DNA from: Asterias amurensis | Lineage: Eukaryota > Echinodermata > Asteroidea > Forcipulatida > Asteriidae | Reading direction: 5' to 3' | Assembly: GCF_032118995.1 (NCBI RefSeq) | Contig: NC_092666.1 | Location: forward strand, 14,334,501 to 14,398,500 | Length of the DNA: 64,000 nucleotides | Notes under the pieces: model-generated | Database searches by the model: none | What the model saw: the letters and a program-made list of their open reading frames with translations, nothing else | What the model was told of the DNA's origin: nothing | Part shown: in pieces, positions 23,101 to 35,100 of the stretch | How the letters are laid out: each line of letters opens with the position of its first letter | How positions within the stretch are numbered: position 1 is the first letter of the stretch | Made by a program: the position numbers and the translations under genes

Positions 23101-26100
23101 TTTTTATGTACTAAAGAAAAGCTCCTTAAGTTGGAAGTCAATCAAATCATAATGGAACAAAGAAAATAGGGAAAAAAGTGTTTTACTCTCTCTTGTTCTA
23201 TATCCTTTGAAAGTTCGAGCTAAAGACTATAGTAGATGTACGCAACTCACTTTGACAAAATATGTTTTCGATGTTTAGCTGAAACCCTTCCACGCACCCA
23301 CAGCTAAATTCTCCGGTACGGTTTCGACACAGGTGGATCTTAGTCGGATTCGTAGGGTCGTCGTTTCTACAAGGGCCTTAGAGGAAAACGTGATACAATA
23401 ATGATTAGACATTGTTAAAACAAAGAAAAAGTTTCATTAAAAAAAGTATAATAAAAAAACATCTTACCAGAATTTAACAAAAAATTACTTCAATGTGGGA
23501 AATTGAGATTGAGATTTTCGAAGCTTTGACGCCGTATGTACTCTGCAAAAGCGTAGGTGTTCAATGGAGACTTTCTGGTATCTTTTTAGCAGTTGAAAAC
23601 ACTAAAAGGTTCCCACTACAACATAAAGAAATAACTCTGGATTTTTTGCAGTGTAGGTCTTAAGCTTACTTTTACTTTTACTTTTATTTACAAATACAGT
23701 CGGTGAGAGTTTAGAATGAACAAGGTGAGAGTTTAGAATGAACAAAGCATTTCAATTCTGGGCAAGATATTAATTTTGTGATTTTGTCTTTAATTTATTA
23801 CCTTCTGTAGAACCGGTCATATTGGTCAGCTCATGTTCTTCATCTTCCACGCAGGCACAGATCAGTTTTCGGCCTGTCTGGCTGCACACCTGAAGCGCAG
23901 TACAATTGAAGCTGGGCGGTTTGTCTATTTAAAAAAAATAGTATAATAAATTATTGTTATTCAGTGTCCAACACCTCAGCCGGAAAAGCCGACGCCCAGT
24001 CACATAATCAGCATGATTCTGAAGACTGTTCGAGATACTGTTCGAAACGTCGAGACCATACCGGCTCTTTTCAGAGCCAGCACTCCCACAAAATAATTAT
24101 ACATGGTTGTAACCGCAAGTTTATAATCAACTCAACTCTACTTATAAGCAAGATCGTTTGCAACACACGCGCACCATTTACCTGCAGTAGACATGGTCGA
24201 AGAAACATGACAGTTCAAACTTATGCCAATACAATGCCTCTTTCTTCTGTACCACATTTGTGTGTTCGCAAAACGACGTTTTACCTCAAACTAAAAGTTT
24301 ACCCTGTCAGTTTGCCTTTTGGGTAAATACTTAGTATTTGGAAGAAAAAGTTTCATCTCCTTAAACGTTGCTGCCGCTTCTCAGGTTATATCATAAACTT
24401 GGGTTCGATCCCTGGCTTTACGGCAGATAATAGTTATTATAACACCCCTTGCAAGTATTCTGCCTGCTCATTGGTTTAGAGCGCGTCACATGACATGTCT
24501 TAGTTTTGCTAGACGACGGCCGTGTGATAGTGCGTCGGTTTGCCATGCGCTAGTCCGAAGACTAGCACACGGCGCCGTGCGCTAGTCCGACAGACTAGCA
24601 CACGGCGTGCAGTACCCAGACGTCCGTTGCGTGTACAAGGATGATAAATTAATAGTCTGTAAGTGTTTGCAATCTGTATTCGCGTCGTCCGTGGATTGTA
24701 GCATTCAGGTCTGTAACTTAATAATAATAGTACAGTATTTAGAAATGTTTGGGGTGTTATAAAACAAATATTGACTGCTTTTACTCGTGCAATGGTTAAA
24801 AACTATGACCCCCTCGGTGATCCCCGGAGCGTTTTATTTTCCCTCGGCGTCGCCTCGGGAAAATAGAACGCTCCGGGGATCACCTCGGGAGTCACAGTTT
24901 TAACCATAGCACTCGAAGCAGTCAATACTTGTATATAACGGCCTCTGACTGGCACCCCAAGTAAAGATGTTGAAAAAAATAGGGAGACCGCAAACATGGG
25001 GCTGAATAGTTCGGTTGGTAGAGTAGCAGCATGTTAATTTTTAGGCTGCAGGTTCAAGACTCGCCCTGTTAAATTTGTATTCGTTCAATCATTAATTCCT
25101 AACCTACTCAGTTTCCCATTTGACCTTGATATTTAGATTTAAAATAAAAACAAAAGCTAAGAAGAAATGTTTTATAGAATCAGTCAGGGTGGTCAAGATT
25201 AGGCTCCATTAAGTTGAAATTGCGACTAAATTAATTGTAATCTTAGACTTACCGATTTCACATATAACTCCAGCATCCTGGCTATGCTGACAGACGGTGT
25301 TCGTCGTGCGAGAACAATCCAGTAATCTTTTGTTACTTCCTCCACACCTGAAATCGCTCAATTCATAAGATCCGGGTTCTGAACCATATCTAAACGTACC
25401 ATTAGACAATATGCTTTCTGCCCTTTCAAAGTGGAGTTGCCTACAAGCTGCGTGGGCGTCATTGATGTCCCATCCATTCCCACACACGGTGCGCCATGCG
25501 CCACCGTAAAGAACTTCCACAGTCCCCGATGATGACGTTCCACCAACAAGTCGAATATCCGTAGTTCCTGTATAGTTTAACCGGGTGCATGTAAATAGAT
25601 TGGGAAATATTTTATAGTGGCTTAAAATTAATCTTAAATGAAATACTTACAATTTGGATGCAAATATTAGTAGATGAAGGAGTGCATTACTGCAGAACAA
25701 AATCACGAGGTGAGGTCTGGTATATCCCAAAACGCCCAATCCAAGGATATTGTGCCTTGGGAAACCAAGGAGAATCACCCATTATATTTATAGGCTTGTT
25801 ATGGCACACAGCGCCTTATTCGGGCAATGTTTCCTTTTAAAGTTATAGAAACCTCCAAGGAGCGTTCTTTATAGAGTGTAAAACAATACTTACCCGCGTT
25901 GCACTTAACCGCCACATCTTCGCCATGAGAGCAGGTAGAGCCAGCATGCCTGTGTTGGCAGTACTTCAACCTGGTCTCACTCCCACCGCAACTCAAGTAA
26001 GTCATGTGTATTGGCCCACTCCCAGGACCAAAAGGAGTTGCACTACCCCAATACGTGTAAAGGCTGGGAAAGTTGAGTTGCCTGCATACAACTGTTGCAT

Positions 26101-29100
26101 CGTTACCGTCCCAGCCGTCGTCGCACACAGTACCCCACTCTCCGTTGAAAAACAACTCCAGTCTACCATAGGAAGGTGGACTACCTACAAGGCGAATCTC
26201 TAATTATAATAAAACAAAACCGATTATTTTTATATGGTTTCTCAAACTTTGTTTCATAATCATCTCGATAATAAATTACATGCTACATCTCAGCCTTTGC
26301 CGGTGTTCGTGTGGCAGGAGATTTTGCCCGTTCTTGAATCATCCTCATATCCAGCCCTTTTTATTTTCCCATATGGCGGACAGATAAAAAATCACGCATT
26401 CGAATAAAAGGTTGGCCAGTGGAACATAAAATAAGTTCTCAGAGCAAATACTTTCTTCAGCACATATCAAGACGTCAGCATAAAATACAAACAGCAAAGA
26501 TACAATATAAAACTATCCAAAATGTAATGGTGTGGTAAACGTCCATGCGTTTATGACAAAGTTAAGGTGTCTATTTGGGATTTTATCATAAAACCCTGCC
26601 TCTACACAACTGGAAAGTATTATATCAATATACCAATAGCAATATTATACTGGTAGCAATCCAACAGTTTTCCAGGTGTTCGAGACTAGAGATTGCATAT
26701 TACCATTCTAGGGGCGAACCCATTAATATTTGCACTGGTAGGGTCAGGTGTGTCAACCAATTGCACGACAGACTATGGCTTTTTGTGTACAAGTCAAAGG
26801 GGAAATCTATTGATACAGCGGACCAGTCTATGCTGTAAACAAGCCAGCGGAAAAACGACCTTGCCTTGTACAAACTTTAAATTATGTTTCTAAAAGTGTA
26901 TTTTACCTAGAAGTCAGTGAAAATGGGATTTAACAATTAATAATCTGATGAGATCCAGTGGCAACATTATATTGAATTGCTATATAAAACAGAGTCGCGG
27001 TCTTAAAAGAGCACCGGACTGAACCCTGATGTTTCTGATCAGCAAGGTGTGGGTTCGAGTCCCAGTCTCGACATAATATGGGTCCCTGAGCAAGATACTT
27101 TACAGCAATTACTTATTTGTCATTTAGTCCGTATTATAATCATAATAACATCGAAGTCTTATATAGCGCACGTATCTACCAAACAAGATACTCAAGGAGT
27201 ATACAAACTTTCAGAAAGATAGGTTATTGCAGTGATGAATTATAAAACCCAAATATGTAGCACATTATAAGGGTTTACAAGGTGCTACGGCGCATACAGC
27301 AGCCACAGCCAGGAACACCGGGGCAAACCCCTTCTCTTTTCGATAAGTGCACTGGGTTATTTTACATGCGTTACACAACACATGGGACCAGCGGCTTTAC
27401 GTTCCATCCGAAGGACGAAGCAATGGTTAAGTGTCTTTCTCAAGGACACAGTGTCACGGCTGGGGATGAGCAAGATACTTTACAATAATTATTTATTTGT
27501 CATTTAGTCCGCTTATACCAGCATTGTTTGCGCTTGAACGTAGAACACATTTAGAGTAAAGGGTTAAACTAATTTAAATCAACACGAAACCTGTTGGTGA
27601 GCACCAACCTGACGTGCAGTTAACCCAGGCAGCTTGTCCACATCGGTTAGGACAATCTCTTATGTCTCTCTCGGTTCCCACACACTGAACATTGTGCAAA
27701 TGCATAGGACCGATACCCTGGCCAAAGCTTGCACTAGACGTTACAAAGGAAGCTGCCTTGGTGTAGTTCAGTTGCTTGCAAACTACGTGAGCATCATTCA
27801 GGTCCCATGAACTTCCACACACAGTGGTCCACTGACCACCATAAAAGACTTCCACCCTGCCCTCGGAAGGGTATCGTCCACCACCGAGTCGCACTCCAAC
27901 ATCGTCTTGAACGAGAAGAATATTTTAGGAAAAAACAATAATAACAGTAAATAATGGTTAAATATTCTCTTTTATTATTTTGACCATCCAAGAGGCCACT
28001 TTACTAATTGAGCTTCAAAACAATGTTCTCAGTTTCGAAATGTTACTTAATTGCCAATAACTATCAAAAGTGTCCCACTGACACGGACATGGGGTGTGTG
28101 AGAGGGGATAACCAACACGACCCAAAATGAAGCCCAATCTTGAACCTAATTAATGTAGCCCAAACCTTTTGTAATGTAGCCTGGTTTAGGTCCATAGGTA
28201 ATAGGTTTAAATTTAGGGTTACCATAGGTCTGCATGAGCTACCTTTTGTATACAGAAAGTAGGTATACATATTTAAACCGGGGAACTTTACAAATAGGGG
28301 CCACGGTTTATGAAGAAAACAAAACAAATGGGAGCCGTTGCAAAAAAGAGTTCAAACAAAAAAGGGACAATAGGAGGTCCACAGTTGTAGGCGTTTACAA
28401 GCTTGTAAGGTTTGTACAATGTCAGTATAGTGTTTACACCTATTATAAGGGTAAACATGGGAAGCATTTTCCAGAATAACCACTCAGTGCAGCGGTTCAT
28501 TTTTTAACTAGATGTAATGCCATCATAACAAAAGATAAGTCAACAAAAAGTCAATACAAACTTGCCAATGCGCGCGTTGGTGAAAGCTGTATAACAAAAT
28601 GGTCAGTGATGTAGAATTTGTAATCTCATATTCCTAATATCTGATTGTGATTGGGTACTGCAAGTTCATGTGCCCCTTATTAGTTCCACTGCGAAAAGAA
28701 ACTGCTTGAATGTTTGATACCATCATGAAACTCCAATCTTACCTTTAGTGCCTATATTAAGCTCGACGGTGGTGGTGTTAATAATGTGACCTTTGAAGTA
28801 AGAACAAACAGAGTGTTCATCCGTCACGTTGCAAATTCGAATCTTATCACAGTTCATTGATGAAGGCGCGCACTCATCGATATCTGTGTAAGAAAAAAAT
28901 ATATTGTTAAAACTAAAATTCATCATAATTGCTCTACAAGCTGCTTGTTATCTTCAACATTGTGCCATTTCAAAGGGAGTGTACACTATTGGTAATACAC
29001 AAAATATTTATTAGTGTAAAACCTTACTCGGTGACGAGTAAAGGAGAGCTGTTGATAGTATAGAATATGTGAGAAATGGCTCCCTCTGAAGTATCGTAGT

Positions 29101-32100
29101 TTGGGAGAAATAAGTAGTTTCTCACTATAACATTTGAATTAATTTTCGAGACCTCAGCTGAGGTCTCGAATTCGAACATCTTAAAGCACACAACTTCGTA
29201 TGACAAGGGCGTTTTTCTTTCCATTATTCTCCCGCAACTTCGACGACCAATTGAGTTCAAATTTTCACAGGTTTTTTATTGTATGCATATGTTGAGATAC
29301 ACCAACAGTGTACTGTGCCTTTAAGCAGCTCTACGACATTGGGCCCAGGGCTTAATTGGTCCGGTGATCTAGTCCGCTTGGCCTTACCACACCACGTCAA
29401 ATCATGAAACAAATACTGTGTTCTATTCTCAAACTCTTCTGATTTAAGTGAAACCAAAGATCGTACCGAAGCAGGTTTTGTTGTTCATCCCAAGCTCGTA
29501 GCCTTCATAGCAGTCACATGTGAAGGTACCATTACCATTAATGCAAATCTGACTACAGTCATGTTCCCCTAAGGAACACTCGTCTATATCTACAGGTATT
29601 GAAGAGAAAAAGCGGGAATAAATACAAACAAATTAACAAAATGAAAGTACACGTTGTAATACAAACAAAACAATGGAGCAAAACATCCAGTTCTACAAAG
29701 TGATGGACTGTGATGTATTTCACGAAGTAAAATAAAACCACAATTTCGAGGGATATTTACGTGGATTCTTTTATTATCCTAAACATACCATATTGTTTCA
29801 TCACAAAATAACAATGAGTTTACGCTCTTTGCCATTGTTTTAAGTCTTTGGAATTTCTTTTGCTGACGTGTTAGTGACCAAAATCCAATGTGTGGTTTTA
29901 AGGAGTTGTGATTTTATTTCAAATGTTAAATTTGTAATGAATGAAATTATTATTAAAAATAAAATTACCATACCATAGCAGTTGTTGCTGTCGTTGCGGT
30001 AACCCATCTCACAGGCACATTCAAAACTACCATTGGTAATGATGCAAAAGTGGTCACATGCCATGTCCTGAGAACATTCTCCCACACCTTCAAAAAAAAA
30101 AATAATGTTTTTGTTTTTTAGGTCATGATAAGTCTGTATAGTTTGCCACACAGTTAAATTCCATCTTTCTCATAAAAAGAGTTCTCTTTCGGAATGTATG
30201 TTAATATTTGTCATTTTGTTTGTCCATCCATAGGCCGAGGAACAAGGTTTGTTGCTTCTCTCTGGACCTAGATGTTGCCAATGTTTAAAGTTCGCTTTTG
30301 TATCATTTGAACATCCTTTGTCCTCACCACTTTACTCCTATTGGTCCATAGCCACCAATTCTTTCTGAAATAGAATTTTCGATCGGCTATAATTTTCCCG
30401 CTTTTTCCTGGATTATTTCTGGATCCTTCACCTCTCTTTATTCTATAAATTGATATTGTTTATGTTTAAACTTGTCTATATGCCTCTGAAGAAGGTCCGG
30501 TTTGGACCAAAATATAAGGCCATCTATTCTACGCAGTACTTTTATGAAATGTAGACATAATAATCATCTTGACTATAATTATTACAGCATTATGTATATT
30601 TAATTTTAAATTACTGTGATTTCTGCAACCTTGTATAAACGTATTCAGATTGGTATTACGCAGTTTGTGCGTTGAATATAAGTTGCCACTTTACCGTCAC
30701 ACGTTGCACCGTCTCCGTTGATGGTGTAACCGCCATGACAGTTGCATTCGAAGCCTCCAGGAACGTTGGTACAATTCTGCTGGCAGTTATGGGTGCGACT
30801 CACCAGGCATTCATCCGTATCTAAAAATAGCATGAACACAAGTACAAAGGTGTATATTTTAATTTATTTTTGATATTTGTTTCATTTCTCATGTAGATAA
30901 AAAGTTAAACATATTTTAAAGTACAGCAAATAGCAGCTGGAATACATAGGAAGGAAAAATAAACCGCTGGATGAAAGTGCAAGTCAATTTTGTTGCCTAA
31001 ACTTTGCACTATAAGTTACAAAAGACTGGAGCAATTAATCAGAAAATCACACAACAAAAAATCATTGTGAAGATGACATCAGAACAAAGATTACACAGTG
31101 ATGAATATAAAGACCCGGTAAAGACCCAAGTTCATACTTACTACGAATGCGAATGCTATACAAATGTTGACGTCACAAATTATAATAGTTCGCATCAGTT
31201 GAACTGTGGGCAACCCGTGCGAAATATTTCCTTCGAAATAGCCACGTATAATCAACATTCGTATCGCACGTTCACAGGAAGTACGGGCCCAATGGTATTT
31301 TTGTACGCGTCGGACGCAAGCTTGCAAACGCCTGCACCAGTGTACCTCCTGTGGACCTTGGGATGGGTATTGAAAAGGGGCCTGTTTAGGGGGTTCCGTG
31401 GTCCCCATCTCCGGACCGCATAAAATTTGACGCACAAGGGTTTTCAATGATACTGAATCCGAATTTGGTTGTTGCTAAGCTCTAAAACTGCACAGTTCAT
31501 GAACAGACCAATTCTTGGGTCATTTTAGGTCAAAACAGTATTTTTTGACAACCTCTGTATACACTGGGAGTATTGACCAATCGTTCACGGCAGTGAAAGA
31601 ACCTTTTCCAAGGTTCTGTCGGATTACACGCAAAGGCCTACAACAAAAACCCACGATTTTTATTCATTGAACATCATCGAGTTCAAGTTGCCATTTGTTT
31701 TTCGTTGCTACGATATGCGTGTGTTAAATTTTTATTATCAAACGCGCGGCCGAGTTATGAGACGCAGACGTACTATTTTGTTCGTATTTCCACTCGCGCT
31801 TGTGTGATTAAACTTATAATTTTGTCGAACGAGCCTGTAAATCGGCATCCTTTTATTCAGGGGTTTGAAGAATTACAATGTATGTTATAACGGTACAGTG
31901 TGGGAACGAAACACGATCATGCTTCGAATGACGTCAGCCACATCACAGGCTTCCGAGGATTTTTAGATCACTATTTGTCGCCGTAATTGTTTCTTTTCGT
32001 GATACGGTGCAGGTTTTTCGCCAAGCAACAGCAAGAAATGGATGTTCTGTATTTTATTTTATACCTACATACTAAAATGGCGTGGTCCAAAAGTGGGGAC

Positions 32101-35100
32101 TACGGTTTTGAACAATTCTAGCGATCATCCCATGATCTACTGTCCACCATTTTGTGATACGCCCCTAACTTTTGTTTGCAACAGCTCTCTTTGGTTTTGC
32201 ACGCATTTTCTGTGGACCTTTCCCGAACCGTGGACTCTGCTGCCCTCTGTGGTGTGTTTATCTTCTTACCTTTGCACGTATGTCGATCAGTGTTCAGGGT
32301 GTATCCCAATTCACATTCGCATCTATAGCTACCGATGGAATTGATGCACATGTGGTCACACTTGAGAACAGAGTTGAAGACTCCTATACTGATCTGCAGA
32401 TCACATTCGTCGATGTCTTTAAGGAATGAAATAATAAAAAAAAAAAATCAAAGAGAAAAATAACGGAGCAATACGAGATTATAGCGATATAAATCATTAT
32501 GTGATCCGGGTTAATACTATGGCGAGGAAATGTTCATACACATTATTTCCACAGATATTTACGCTAATGACGTCAACAGTTACGTCAGATGGAGTACTAG
32601 CTTAACTTTAAATTTAACACTTTCACGTGGCGTGTTTAGAGCACCGAACTCGAGGACTTGTATTTCTGATCAGAGTCAGATTTTGTCAAGTCAAGTCAGA
32701 TTTTGCGTACATTGTGTAATAAAAATAACTCTATATAGAAACGTTTGCGGTAACACCACGTAATGACTATCTCTAATGAGTTGGGGTGGTTCTGAAAAGA
32801 ACCGTTGGTTTCAACTCGACGTTTCGATCAGTATGCTCTGATCATCTTCTGAAAAATAACTCTCCCATGTTCACATTGAACTAAACCAACTCATTATCAG
32901 AGTGTGAATGTTGGATCGTGTTGTTGTAGTTGTTGATGTTGCTGTTCGTGTTGTTTTATCAAGCAATAAAAAGGTTATTACATACCTGTGTTGCATGTTA
33001 TACCAGTGTATCCAGGCTGACATTGGCAGGTGTCTGGTGCGACGCAATCCCCGTTGATACACGGTGGATCGCAAATGACTAGAACAATACAATTAAAAAA
33101 CGTAAATAAAAAGTAAAACAACAAGTTTTTCGTAGTAGGACATCATCAGCTGTCAAAAATAAAAAAATATGAATAAATAATAAAAAGGTGCGTTGAAAAT
33201 TGTTAATTGGGCAGGATGCCAGTCCCATACATGTGACATGGTATTGTGGTTGTAACCTTATCCTGGTAAGCATCATTTTGTTGCATTTTTTTCTGTTGGG
33301 TACTTTTTGTAGGCCACAAAACACAATGTCCACAGCTTTACATTAAACTAACACGGTTTTAAGATAATGGTGGAAGAAAGCTTGAGTAAAACCATGGCCT
33401 CCATGGTAAAACAATGTCACAAAATAGTTTTGCATTGTGTGCAATATCGTGCAAATGTATTTACCAGTACTGGTATCTCCTAATATAGTCACTTACCCAT
33501 TGCACATTGACCAAAGCGATCTCTGCGCCATCCATCGCAACATTCAGTTCGTTCCTCAGGGGTCCATTCTGTGTAATATTGTGGATACGATGCTAGTCTG
33601 TGGTGAAACAGACATAGATTTAGATACAATCCTATCATTAGTAACTCCTGATGCCAGTCTCTACAAAGACAACTGTCACTTCCCCTAATAGAGAACTGCC
33701 GTAGTCTTGACCCAAAACGTCACTATATCATACTGTTAACGTAACGTAACGTAACGTAGCGTTACATAGCTTAACATAACGTAACGTAACGTAATGTAAC
33801 TTAAAGAAACGTGAAGTAAAGCAACGTAACGTAACGTAACGTAAAGTATCGAAACGTAACGGCCACTGACAGAGGACACGCTTTTCTTCTTGAATTCATT
33901 TCGGTTGACTACTGTAAAACCTACAATAGCTGACTTACGCAAAGCCAGCGGGCGGTACCGTTTATTTTTACACATAGTACGTCTGTAGCTAGCCTCTGTC
34001 TTTTCCACAGATATTGTTATGGTAAATGTGCCACCAGTGTGTCGATACCTAGTTCCCCAGAAAATAGATCTAATAATCTCTACCGTTCAAGATTGATTTA
34101 TTGAACTAAAGTGAACCAACCTTGTTCTTGTGCACCGTTGCCACCATCCGCACTTCAAACTATACGACTCGGTGTGGTACTTTGTAATAGACAGAGTCCG
34201 TAAGTAATGGTAAACTTTACTGCATTCATTCACCCTGGTATAAAGAACCAGAAGAAAAAAATATCATTCAATTTAATTAGATGCTTCTTATATAGATGCA
34301 CATGTCCGTCACCCAGTAACGCTCAAGGCGCTACAACATTTTCCTGCGGGGTATGTGGAACTATGTTTTTGAGTTATGAAATCAATGATTATAAGCTGAT
34401 GTGGTGCAATTTGGCGCCAATCAAAACACGTACAAGGGTTGGGGGGGGGGGGGGGGGGCGAACCACTTCTCTTTTCGAAGAACCGGGTTCTTTTACATGC
34501 GTTGCACAACACACAGGACCAACGGTTTTAATAAGGACACATAACGACACAAGTGTCATGCTTAAGGATACAAGTGTCATGACAAGGACTCGAACCCACA
34601 CTCTGCTGAGGAGATACACAATGGCCCACTTTTATGGCTCTGTTTTACCGTAAGCAAAGAATCGGCGCTTGCGGAAGCGGGTAAATCTGCGCTTACGGTA
34701 AGCGTGTTTCTCATCAGGACTCGGCAGGGAAATTTGAAGGTATGATGAAGATAGGGATGTAGTAAGGATGATTATGTATATTTGGTTTGCGGTAACACCA
34801 TGTGTGTATTTACTTGCCAGGTAGAGTTTTCTTAGGGAACTGTCTTGCTTTATTCTACTGCCGTAGAGTAGATAATCGGAGGTTCGGGAGACTTCTCAGT
34901 TCTGAAAAGAACTGTCCTGCTTATTAACTATTACCAGGGCGGATGGTATAGAAATTAGACTGGACTACTACTTTAGCTTATAGGATCGTAATTAACTGTA
35001 CTGCCGTGGAGTCAGTTCTGAATTGGTCTCAACGTTTCGACTAGCTTGCTCTAGTCATCGTCAGGAGACGAAGTCTCCCGAACCTCCGATTATCTACTCC

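Noticed and set aside
33738..33863. CGTAA array considered as a CRISPR or telomere-like repeat
   Set aside because: The units are 5 bp, degenerate and without spacers; a simple microsatellite in an animal intron.
34207..34653. 148-codon plus-strand open frame
   Set aside because: It overlaps gene 2 exon 2 antisense, a G-homopolymer and a SINE-like stretch.
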